Source: an uncultured Ruminococcus sp.
Lineage (GTDB): Bacteria > Bacillota > Clostridia > Oscillospirales > CAG-272
NCBI GenBank assembly: GCA_902796505.1
Contig: CADBPA010000230.1
Span: 1 to 5,319, forward strand
Direction of reading: 5' to 3'
Length of the DNA: 5,319 bases
The notes beneath the pieces were generated by a model. It was not told the origin of the DNA, ran no database searches, and was given only the letters and a program-made list of their open reading frames with translations. Positions 1 to 5,319 of the stretch are shown here, one piece after another. The translations under genes and the position numbers were made by a program. Each line of letters opens with the position of its first letter. Position 1 is the stretch's first letter.

Positions 1-979
1 GCACGCCGTTTTGCTTTGCGTACTCCTTCGCGCGGCGGAACGCCTTTTCGACCTCTTCGGGGGTGTTGCCGCGGACGACGTTGTCGGTGTGATTCGGATA
101 GCGCGGCGTGTTGTCCCAGCCGACCGAAACGTTCGGGTAGTAGGGGACGGAGAAGGTGTTTTTCACGTCCTCCCAATGGCGGTAGGCGTCCTCGCAGATC
201 TCGGAATACTCGCGGTTCATATTCGTGAAGGCGGCGAACTGATATTCGGTGACCGAGGCGAAGGGCAGGCGTTTTGCCATCGCGATCAGCCGTTCGGGGC
301 AGGAACCGATTTCGGGGTGCGGCTCGTCGGTGAGCTCGACCTGAAAATGCACGCCGGGCAGGCCGTATTTTTTCGCCTCTTCGTCAAGCCACGCCATCTC
401 GCGGCGGACGCCTTCCTCGCCGCCGAAGGAGAGGTAGAGGTTCCAGAGATCGTAAATGCCGACGACCGGTCTGCCGTCGATCTGATAATACTCCGGCAGG
501 GTGAAGTAGTTTTCGAGCCACCGCCTGCCGATGATATGGAAATCGTCGGGCGTGACTCTGCCGCGCCAGATCAGCTCGGGCAGATGCTGATAGGCGATGC
601 GGCGATCCCACAGATACGGCACGTCGTGGTTTGCCCACATGAGATAGAACTTCATCCGGTCGCGGTTTCTCGCTTTCAGGAAGCCGTTGTTCAGGCACTG
701 TTCGAGGAAGGGGCGGCCGTCGTACCAATACCAGTCGTAGATAAAGACGTTCACGCCGTGGTCGGCGGCGGCGTTGATCTGCATTTCCATCACGCAAGGG
801 TCTGCCTCGTTGACGTAGCCCCAGACCGGCTTGCGCGGCCATTGATGCCCCGGAAAGCGCGCGACCGCCGCCTTCACGGTTTCCCATTCGCCGTATCCTT
901 CCGGCCAGAAGATGCGGGTGCGGAGTTCGTCTCCGGTATAAGACGGCCAGATATAAGCCGCAACGTCGAATTTGCTCAT
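1..979 (-). CDS. GH99-like / WbsX-type glycoside-processing protein (3' end beyond left edge)
   Basis: The frame is open from an ATG at 979-977 to the left edge, giving 326 residues with no stop, so the C-terminus is missing. The protein resembles the family named 'glycosyltransferase WbsX', which is structurally related to glycoside hydrolase family 99 and probably acts on glycans. Supporting blocks are IYDWYWYDG at residues 80-88 (the aromatic beta-strand motif of this TIM-barrel-like fold), WANHD at 115-119, VELTDEP around 214-220 and YYPNVSVGWDNTPR at 280-293. Acidic residues in these blocks (D82, D119, E215, D218, E219) are catalytic candidates, but I cannot assign the active site. The N-terminus starts directly with the fold (MSKFDVAAYIWPSY) and has no signal peptide, so a cytoplasmic location is expected. 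GAGGA at 990-986, six bases before the ATG, supports the start. It lies 64 bases downstream of the AraC gene and has its own consensus promoter. Exact activity and substrate are unknown. Confidence 0.85.
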   Translation of the reverse strand, partial: MSKFDVAAYIWPSYTGDELRTRIFWPEGYGEWETVKAAVARFPGHQWPRKPVWGYVNEADPCVMEMQINAAADHGVNVFIYDWYWYDGRPFLEQCLNNGFLKARNRDRMKFYLMWANHDVPYLWDRRIAYQHLPELIWRGRVTPDDFHIIGRRWLENYFTLPEYYQIDGRPVVGIYDLWNLYLSFGGEEGVRREMAWLDEEAKKYGLPGVHFQVELTDEPHPEIGSCPERLIAMAKRLPFASVTEYQFAAFTNMNREYSEICEDAYRHWEDVKNTFSVPYYPNVSVGWDNTPRYPNHTDNVVRGNTPEEVEKAFRRAKEYAKQNGV

Positions 980-1018
980 AGTACATCCTCGCTTTTTTTA
1001 TTTTTTAAAGGCGCTTCT

Positions 1019-1047
1019 ATTGTAGCACAACGGCGGGCGTCTGTCAA
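1019..1047 (-). promoter_or_regulatory. Consensus SigA-type promoter for the GH99-like gene
   Basis: Read on the minus strand, TTGACA (1047-1042) is followed by exactly 17 bases and then TACAAT (1024-1019). TG at 1027-1026, one base before the -10, makes it an extended -10 as well. Transcription should start near 1012, about 33 bases before the ATG at 979. The -35 hexamer overlaps the TGA stop (1046-1044) of the AraC gene. The GH99-like gene can therefore be expressed independently of read-through from the regulator. No hairpin terminator is seen in the gap. Confidence 0.8.
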
Positions 1048-1931
1048 GTACCGATCGGATCGGCGGCGCGGCGGCGCATCTGTCCCGGCGACAGCCCATA
1101 TGCACGGCGAAACTCGGCGATGAAGTAGGAGAGGCTCGCGTAGCCGCAGGAGCTCGCCACCTCGGTGATCGGCAGGTCGGTCAGAAGCACCTTGTTCTTC
1201 GCCTCCGAGAGCCGCACCGAGCGCAGATAATCCTTGAAGGTCTCGCCCATCAGCGAGCGGAAGAGCTTGGCGAAATAGCTGTAGCTCAGGTGGAGGCGGT
1301 CGGCGCATTCATAGGGGGTGACGTCCGAGGCGAAATGCTCGTTGATATAGGCGAGGCAGCCGTACAGCGCGGCGACGGCGTGCAGATTCAGTCCGGGATC
1401 CCGCTCGTCGGAGGCGCCGTCGCGCAAAAGGCGCGCAAGAGCGAGCAGCAGCGACGCCGCCGCGATCCGCTCGCGCACGAAAAAGTCGCGGTCGCGCCCC
1501 TCGTAAACGCGGATCATCCGCTCGAAGGCGTCCGCCGCCTCGCCGCGCAGCTCGTCGGCGGAAAAGCGGAGTTTTGCGGCGTCCTCGCGGCGCAGAAAGA
1601 GCAGAGCGTCCGAGAGATACTCCTGCCCGGTAAAGATCCGCATCAGAAATTGCGGAGAGATTTTTAACACATAATAGAGTCCGCCGTCGGGACTTTCGCA
1701 AAAGATGGTATGCACCTCGCCGGAGCGGAAGAGCGCCGCCTCGCCCGGCTGCGCCGTAAACTCGGCGCGCGAGGTCCCGACGCGGAAGGCGCCCCGTTTG
1801 AAGTAGAGAATCTCCACCGCCGGGTGGACGTGCGAGAGCGCCGTCACCAAAGCCGCCGAACGGATCTCCGGGAAAAATTCGATCCCGTACTCGTGCAGCT
1901 GCCGGTTTTCCGGCTCAACAAAGTATTCCAT
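1044..1931 (-). CDS. AraC-family transcriptional regulator, cupin sensor domain
   Basis: This 295-residue protein has the usual length and layout of a sugar-responsive AraC regulator. The N-terminal half is a cupin-type ligand pocket, with HVHPAVEILYF at 34-44 (H34, H36 and E40 in the cupin positions) and PGEAALFRSGEVH at 62-74. The C-terminal part, about 190-290, carries two helix-turn-helix units. The first covers about 205-228 (ECADRLHLSYSYFAKLF). The second, about 253-287, ends in the family signature GYASLSYFIAEFRRAYGLSP (263-282). It should bind direct-repeat DNA sites and respond to a small sugar-like ligand; the ligand is unknown. AAAGGAG at 1945-1939, seven bases before the ATG at 1931-1929, supports the start. 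It is divergent from the two oxidoreductase genes and co-directional with the GH99-like gene, so it is probably their local regulator and probably controls itself. Confidence 0.93.
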   Translation of the reverse strand: MEYFVEPENRQLHEYGIEFFPEIRSAALVTALSHVHPAVEILYFKRGAFRVGTSRAEFTAQPGEAALFRSGEVHTIFCESPDGGLYYVLKISPQFLMRIFTGQEYLSDALLFLRREDAAKLRFSADELRGEAADAFERMIRVYEGRDRDFFVRERIAAASLLLALARLLRDGASDERDPGLNLHAVAALYGCLAYINEHFASDVTPYECADRLHLSYSYFAKLFRSLMGETFKDYLRSVRLSEAKNKVLLTDLPITEVASSCGYASLSYFIAEFRRAYGLSPGQMRRRAADPIGT

Positions 1932-1970
1932 GCGTGCTCTCCTTTCGTTCTCCGAAGAGAAAAAGAGATT

Positions 1971-1990
1971 TCTTATAGTTTCTCATAGTT
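1971..1990. promoter_or_regulatory. Candidate AraC-type operator: tandem 10-bp direct repeat
   Basis: TCTTATAGTT (1971-1980) is followed directly by TCTCATAGTT (1981-1990); nine of ten bases match. A third ATAG follows at 1996-1999, so the ATAG cores fall at intervals of 10 and 11 bases, one helical turn. AraC-family proteins commonly contact two direct half-sites on one face of the helix. Relative to the predicted start of the oxidoreductase operon (about 2032), the repeat spans about -61 to -42, a usual activator position. For the AraC gene it overlaps the predicted start and early leader, a repressing position. Binding itself is inferred. Confidence 0.5.
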
Positions 1991-1992
1991 TT

Positions 1993-2001
1993 ATTATAGC
2001 A
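1993..2001 (-). promoter_or_regulatory. Extended -10 promoter of the AraC gene
   Basis: On the minus strand TGC (2001-1999) precedes a perfect TATAAT (1998-1993). The hexamer 17 bases upstream (2021-2016) reads TAGCAT, a poor match to TTGACA, so recognition would rely on the extended -10. Transcription would start near 1986, about 55 bases before the ATG at 1931, inside the candidate operator. Confidence 0.6.
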
Positions 2002-2016
2002 CAGAAAAAGAGAAAA

Positions 2017-2025
2017 TGCTACAAT
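2017..2025 (+). promoter_or_regulatory. Extended -10 promoter of the oxidoreductase operon
   Basis: TGC (2017-2019) precedes TACAAT (2020-2025). The hexamer at the 17-base spacing (1997-2002) is TAGCAC, a weak -35 that overlaps the -10 of the opposing AraC promoter. The predicted start is near 2032. A weak -35 with a direct repeat just upstream is the usual appearance of an activator-dependent promoter. AGGAGGA at 2059-2065, nine bases before the ATG at 2075, is a strong ribosome binding site. Confidence 0.55.
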
Positions 2026-2074
2026 AAAATCAGCAAATTCCAAAAAAATTTCCGTTACAGGAGGAATCCCGATT

Positions 2075-3160
2075 ATGGACAGAATCGTAAAGGTCGGCAT
2101 CATCGGATGCGGCGGCATTGCCAACGGCAAGCATATGCCCTCCCTGAAAGCCATTCCGAACGTCCGCATGGTCGCGTTCTGCGACATCATCATCGAAAAG
2201 GCGGAGAAGGCCGCCAAAGAATACGGCACGCCCGACGCCAAGGTCTACAAGGACTATAAGGAACTGCTGGCGGATCCCGAAATCGAGGTCGTCCACGTTC
2301 TGACGCCGAACAGAGAGCACGCCGACATCACCATTGACGCGCTTCACGCCGGCAAGCACGTGATGTGCGAGAAGCCGATGGCGAAGTCCGCCGCCGACGC
2401 GCGCCGCATGGTCGCCGCCGCCAAGGAGACCGGCAAGAAGCTGACGATCGGCTATCAGCATCGCCAGAAGGCGGCGTCGCAGTATGCGAAGCAGTATATC
2501 GAAGAGGGCAGGCTCGGTGAGATCTATTATGCGAACTGCTACGCGATCCGCCGCAGAGGAACGCCGAACTGGGGCGTTTTCCTGAACGAAGAGGAGCAAG
2601 GCGGCGGCCCGATCATCGACATCGCCACCCATTCGCTCGACCTCACGCTCTATCTCATGAACAACTACGAGCCGAAGATGGTCCTCGGCAGAACGCATAA
2701 GAAGCTCGAGCATCCCGAAGCCGGCAACATCTGGGGCGACAACGGCGTCAGCACCACGCCGCTCGAAGAATCCGCCGCCGCGATGATCGTGATGAAGAAC
2801 GGCGCGACCATTATGCTCGAAACCAGCTGGGCGCTCAACACCGAGCAGCCGATCGCCGAGGGCAGCTGCCGCCTCTGCGGAAGCCGCGAAGGTCTCTCGA
2901 TCCTCAACGACAAGCTCACCATCAACAAAGTCGATCTCAACCGCGCGGTCGACAGCAAGGTAGACCTCGGCGCGGGCGGCGTCGCCTTCTATTCGGGCGC
3001 CGGCAATTCGCCCCAGCAGACCGAGGCGTATAACTGGATCCGCGCCATCGTCGAGGACAAAGATCCGGTCGTCCTGCCCGAGCAGGCGTGCGTCGTCTCC
3101 GAGATCCTCGAGGCGATCTACGTCTCGTCGAAGACCGGAAAGGCGGTCACGTTCGATTGA
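2075..3160 (+). CDS. Gfo/Idh/MocA-family NAD(P)-dependent oxidoreductase
   Basis: This 361-residue protein is of normal family length. Family members oxidise or reduce a hydroxyl group on a sugar, inositol or glycoside using NAD(P). The N-terminal Rossmann fold has VGIIGCGGIA at 7-16 (G11, G13, A16 of the dinucleotide loop), an acidic D37 after the second strand suggesting preference for NAD, and the family motif EKP at 99-101. The C-terminal alpha/beta domain has RRRGTPNWGVF at 159-169, then GGGPIIDIATHSLDL at 176-190. In that block D182 and H186 form the D-x3-H pair that with K100 makes the usual catalytic set. No signal peptide is seen, so it is cytoplasmic. It is the first gene of a two-gene operon, divergent from the AraC regulator. 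Substrate is not assignable: inositol, a hexose or a glycoside 3-OH are all possible. Confidence 0.92.
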   Translation: MDRIVKVGIIGCGGIANGKHMPSLKAIPNVRMVAFCDIIIEKAEKAAKEYGTPDAKVYKDYKELLADPEIEVVHVLTPNREHADITIDALHAGKHVMCEKPMAKSAADARRMVAAAKETGKKLTIGYQHRQKAASQYAKQYIEEGRLGEIYYANCYAIRRRGTPNWGVFLNEEEQGGGPIIDIATHSLDLTLYLMNNYEPKMVLGRTHKKLEHPEAGNIWGDNGVSTTPLEESAAAMIVMKNGATIMLETSWALNTEQPIAEGSCRLCGSREGLSILNDKLTINKVDLNRAVDSKVDLGAGGVAFYSGAGNSPQQTEAYNWIRAIVEDKDPVVLPEQACVVSEILEAIYVSSKTGKAVTFD

Positions 3161-4095
3161 AGATCGCGATACTCGGAGCATGGCACGTCCACGCTCCCGG
3201 ATACACCGACTGCGCGATGAAATACGGCGAGGTCGTCGGCGTTTACGACGAAAACCCGGCGTTCGCGCAGGGGCTTGCCGACGCGAAAGGCATCCGCAGA
3301 TTTTCCTCGCGCGAGGAGCTTCTCGCAAGCGAAGCCGAGGCGGTCATCGTCTGCTCCTCGACCGACCGGCACGCCGGCGATATCGTCGCGGCAGCCGAAA
3401 AAGGTAAACATATCTTTACAGAAAAAGTGCTTGCCCTGACCGAAGAAGAATGCGCACGGGTCAAGTCTGCGGTCGAAAAAGCCGGCGTTCGCTTCGTCAT
3501 CTCCTATCCGCACAAGAGTATGGCGGGTCCGCGCACCGTCAAGGCGGCGGTGGACGAGGGAAAGATCGGAAAGGTCAATTTCTTCCGCTACCGCAACTGC
3601 CACGGCGGAAGCGTTCAGCATTGGCTGCCGGCGCACTTCTACAACGAGGCGCAATGCGGCGGAGGCGCGATGATCGACCTCGGCGCGCACGGAATGTATC
3701 TTGCGCATTGGTTTCTCGGAATGCCGGAGAGCTACCGCTCGGTTTTCACGCATTTCTGCCGCGACGAAAAGGACGCGCTTCTCAACCCTGCGGGGCTTGA
3801 GGACAACGCCGTCACGCTGATGAGCTACCCTTCGGGCGCGATCGCCGTCAACGAGACCGGTTTCGTCTCGGTCGGATCGCCCCAGACGCTCGAAGTCGGC
3901 GGCGACAAGGGGTATCTTCTCTGGGACGGCAAGACCGTCACCCTGCGCACCGACAAGAGCGCCGAGATCCTTCCACTGCTGCCCGATCTTCCCTCGCCCT
4001 GCGACGCGTTCTGCTCCGGCGCGCCCATCGATTTCTGCGGCGTCGACGACGCCATCGCCCTCACCAAAATGATGCGCGGCGCGTATCGAAAATAA
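3157..4095 (+). CDS. Second Gfo/Idh/MocA-family oxidoreductase, TTG start, atypical motifs
   Basis: I place the start at TTG 3157-3159, overlapping the previous gene's TGA as TTGA. The protein then begins with (M)KIAILGAW, exactly the first Rossmann strand. The only upstream ATG (3088) would lie 70 bases inside the first gene and add a basic, unfamiliar extension. A modest GGCGG at 3142-3146 and termination of the upstream gene suggest translational coupling. The product is 312 residues, shorter than its partner mostly in the C-terminal part. The nucleotide loop is GAWHVHAPG (7-15), with Trp where the second glycine usually stands. The EKP motif reads EKV (89-91), keeping K90. The C-terminal domain has GGGAMIDLGAHGMYL (168-182), keeping D174 and H178. 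It is therefore probably an active enzyme of a divergent subfamily; a non-catalytic partner of the first enzyme is less likely. Cytoplasmic; substrate unknown. Confidence 0.88.
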   Translation: MKIAILGAWHVHAPGYTDCAMKYGEVVGVYDENPAFAQGLADAKGIRRFSSREELLASEAEAVIVCSSTDRHAGDIVAAAEKGKHIFTEKVLALTEEECARVKSAVEKAGVRFVISYPHKSMAGPRTVKAAVDEGKIGKVNFFRYRNCHGGSVQHWLPAHFYNEAQCGGGAMIDLGAHGMYLAHWFLGMPESYRSVFTHFCRDEKDALLNPAGLEDNAVTLMSYPSGAIAVNETGFVSVGSPQTLEVGGDKGYLLWDGKTVTLRTDKSAEILPLLPDLPSPCDAFCSGAPIDFCGVDDAIALTKMMRGAYRK

Positions 4096-4102
4096 AAAAT
4101 CC

Positions 4103-4144
4103 AAAAAGGATCTGCCGGATTGCTCCGGCAGATCCCGTTTTTTT
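4103..4144 (+). terminator. Strong intrinsic terminator, probably bidirectional
   Basis: A perfect 12-bp stem, GGATCTGCCGGA (4108-4119) with TCCGGCAGATCC (4124-4135), encloses the loop TTGC. It is followed by CG and seven T (4138-4144), ending the oxidoreductase operon 12 bases after its stop. On the minus strand the same stem is followed at once by five T (complement of 4103-4107) and a further T-rich stretch. It should therefore also stop transcription from the convergent GLUG-repeat gene. Confidence 0.95.
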
Positions 4145-4221
4145 GTTTTATAGATCATTCAGTCATTTTGATGGATTGAATGTTTCTATTTCGTTTTGCT
4201 TTGTGGAAAACAGATTTCTAT

Positions 4222-5319
4222 TTACTGAAATTTCACAGTTAGAGGATATTCAACTCCGCCTGCTGTATATGATGTTTGATAAATACCAACCAACACATTT
4301 TCGTCGTTCGATTTATCTGAACCGGAACTGCCTTTATGGATATCAATATCAATTTCATCAGTTAAATCTACATAACCAGACTCACCAGATACTTTTATAG
4401 ATACATTGGTTAAAGTATTACCGGTAATAGTAGAATTGTTTTGTAAATATCCTACTAATTTTCCGACAACATATGCTGTCTCTTTTGAACATAATGTTCT
4501 GTCTAATTGAATTGTAACATTTTTAAGTGTGTTGTTTTTAAAGTCAAAAGAACTATCAGGACCACCGTTTTTGGAAGATTGACCGATTAAACCACCCAAT
4601 TTATAACCGCCGGTTATTGTAGAATTTTCAATGGTACAATTTTCAATAGCTCCATAACCCATACCTGCAATTCCACCAACATATTTGCTTGAGGTAATAT
4701 TGGCATTAATAACTTTGCAATTCAATATGCCGCTAGCTATATTTCCTGCAATAGCACCCGCATATGAGTTTTGAGAAGCAGATAAATTAAATATCGTAAC
4801 ATTTTCTAATACTAAATTTTTAATTTGTCCTCTTGTGAATCCAAATAGTCCACTAGCTCCTTCGGTTTTAGTAGTTGAACCATCTGCAACAATATATCTA
4901 TCCGTAACTAAATTAGTAACTTTATGACCTTGGAAATCGACTGCTAATTGAGAATTTACAGGCGTCCACTTGTTGATAATATTATCATTTTCAATTTTTC
5001 CGCCTAAATCTATATCGTTATCAATTTTGATTTCCCAGTTGACTTCTGCATTATAAAATACACCAAAAGGATATTTTGTTTCTTTACAAGCTATTTGATT
5101 TTTAGCCGAAAGATAATCATCTAACAAATACAAATATTGTAAACAATCTGCTCCGCATACATGAATAGTTTTTTCATTAGTGTCTAAATAGAACTTACCA
5201 CTTAATGTTGTTTCTACCATAGTGGCAAATGAAACAGCATTATTATAATATGTGTTGAACTCATCTTCAGATTCTGCAGGATGATTTTTACCAAATCCAG
5301 AAACATATTCTGTACCGTA
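4222..5319 (-). CDS. GLUG-repeat surface-type protein (5' end beyond right edge)
   Basis: The frame is open from the right edge to TAA at 4224-4222, giving 365 visible residues. The first in-frame ATG (5220-5218) has no clear ribosome binding site and coding continues upstream of it, so the real start is outside the window. The middle carries GLUG-type repeats, predicted to stack as a beta-helix: GLFG at visible residues 157-160, GAIAG at 188-192, GGIAG at 215-219, GGLIG at 242-246 and a degenerate GKLVG at 286-290. The three central copies are exactly 27 residues apart, and each is followed by an (I/L)xNC-like ladder. Such repeats occur in secreted or wall-associated proteins and adhesins of gut bacteria. 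The C-terminus ends PLTVKFQ, with no LPXTG motif or membrane segment. Composition is about one third G+C, unlike its neighbours. Function is unknown; a secreted role is inferred from the family. Confidence 0.8.
   Translation of the reverse strand, partial: YGTEYVSGFGKNHPAESEDEFNTYYNNAVSFATMVETTLSGKFYLDTNEKTIHVCGADCLQYLYLLDDYLSAKNQIACKETKYPFGVFYNAEVNWEIKIDNDIDLGGKIENDNIINKWTPVNSQLAVDFQGHKVTNLVTDRYIVADGSTTKTEGASGLFGFTRGQIKNLVLENVTIFNLSASQNSYAGAIAGNIASGILNCKVINANITSSKYVGGIAGMGYGAIENCTIENSTITGGYKLGGLIGQSSKNGGPDSSFDFKNNTLKNVTIQLDRTLCSKETAYVVGKLVGYLQNNSTITGNTLTNVSIKVSGESGYVDLTDEIDIDIHKGSSGSDKSNDENVLVGIYQTSYTAGGVEYPLTVKFQ

Larger units (their letters stand above)
1958..2013. repeat. Perfect 11-bp direct repeat AGAAAAAGAGA
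   Basis: AGAAAAAGAGA occurs at 1958-1968 and again at 2003-2013, 45 bases apart. The second copy lies between the two arms of the inverted repeat. It is low-complexity purine sequence, so it may be coincidence or a curved-DNA element. It is recorded because both copies sit in the 143-bp divergent regulatory region. Confidence 0.35.
1989..2029. repeat. 13-bp inverted repeat whose arms are two facing -10 elements
   Basis: TTTTATTATAGCA (1989-2001) and TGCTACAATAAAA (2017-2029) are inverted copies with 12 of 13 bases matching, separated by a 15-base purine-only stretch apart from its first base. Each arm contains an extended -10 element pointing outward, one for each divergent transcript. The symmetry may simply reflect two similar promoters or may be a recognition site. 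Confidence 0.7.

Noticed and set aside
384..986. 200-codon minus-strand open frame starting at 986
   Set aside because: It overlaps the GH99-like frame on the same strand and gives an Arg/Pro-rich sequence with no family resemblance; the frame from 979 carries all conserved blocks.
11..1123. Long plus-strand open frame (370 codons) across the GH99-like gene
   Set aside because: It is the antisense of a clearly coding minus-strand frame, has no recognisable motif or ribosome binding site, and its product is arginine/valine-rich as expected for a G+C-rich shadow frame.
3088..3156. ATG at 3088 as start of the second oxidoreductase
   Set aside because: It would overlap the first gene by more than 70 bases and place a basic 23-residue tail before the first Rossmann strand; TTG at 3157 fits the family start and the TTGA overlap.
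2030..3328. 432-codon minus-strand open frame opposite the oxidoreductases
   Set aside because: Antisense shadow of two well supported dehydrogenase genes; low-complexity Arg/Asp/Val composition and it would run through the divergent promoter region.
3118..4158. 346-codon minus-strand open frame opposite the second oxidoreductase
   Set aside because: Antisense shadow; it would start inside the terminator region and shows no known domain.
4156..4182. CATTCA / TGAATG inverted repeat downstream of the GLUG gene
   Set aside because: Only six base pairs with a 15-base loop and no following T run; too weak to call a second terminator or an attachment site.
4143..4400. 85-codon plus-strand open frame after the terminator
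   Set aside because: It begins in the terminator's T tract, lacks a ribosome binding site, and from 4222 on is antisense to the GLUG-repeat gene.
4623..4647. Direct DNA repeat AATTTTCAAT in the GLUG gene
   Set aside because: It simply encodes the repeated IEN peptide of the beta-helix ladder and needs no separate explanation.
1..5319. CRISPR array, tRNA/rRNA, insertion sequence, riboswitch
   Set aside because: No regularly spaced repeats, no cloverleaf or rRNA-like segment, no transposase and no long structured leader: the leaders are short and occupied by promoters and ribosome binding sites.

Overview
The window looks like a carbohydrate-catabolism locus from a G+C-rich, probably uncultured, gut-type Firmicute (Clostridia/Oscillospirales-like). 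This guess rests on the gene families, AGGAGG-type ribosome binding sites, extended -10 promoters of the TGnTAYAAT kind and a classical hairpin-plus-T terminator. No marker gene fixes the taxonomy. Bases 1 to about 4140 are roughly 60-68% G+C in the lines I counted. The remainder is roughly a third G+C.

Layout: (1) 979-1, minus strand: a GH99-like/WbsX-type glycoside-processing protein, 326 residues visible, running off the left edge without a stop. (2) 1931-1044, minus: an AraC-family regulator with an N-terminal cupin. A consensus promoter for gene 1 is built across the regulator's stop codon. (3) 1932-2074: a divergent regulatory region with two facing extended -10 promoters forming a 13-bp inverted repeat, plus a tandem 10-bp repeat that is a good candidate operator. 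(4) 2075-3160 and 3157-4095, plus: two Gfo/Idh/MocA-family oxidoreductases, overlapping by four bases at TTGA and closed by a strong terminator that should also work in reverse. (5) 5319-4222, minus: an AT-rich gene for a GLUG-repeat, surface-type protein that enters from the right edge. It converges on the operon and is compositionally foreign to it.

How they may work together (inference): the AraC regulator senses a sugar or glycoside through its cupin. It probably switches on the divergent dehydrogenase pair, whose promoter has a poor -35, and restrains its own gene. The GH99-like protein and the two NAD(P)-dependent dehydrogenases are all predicted cytoplasmic, which fits processing of an imported oligosaccharide or glycoside by hydrolysis and/or sugar oxidation. 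The substrate cannot be read from the sequence. The GLUG protein is probably unrelated to this pathway.
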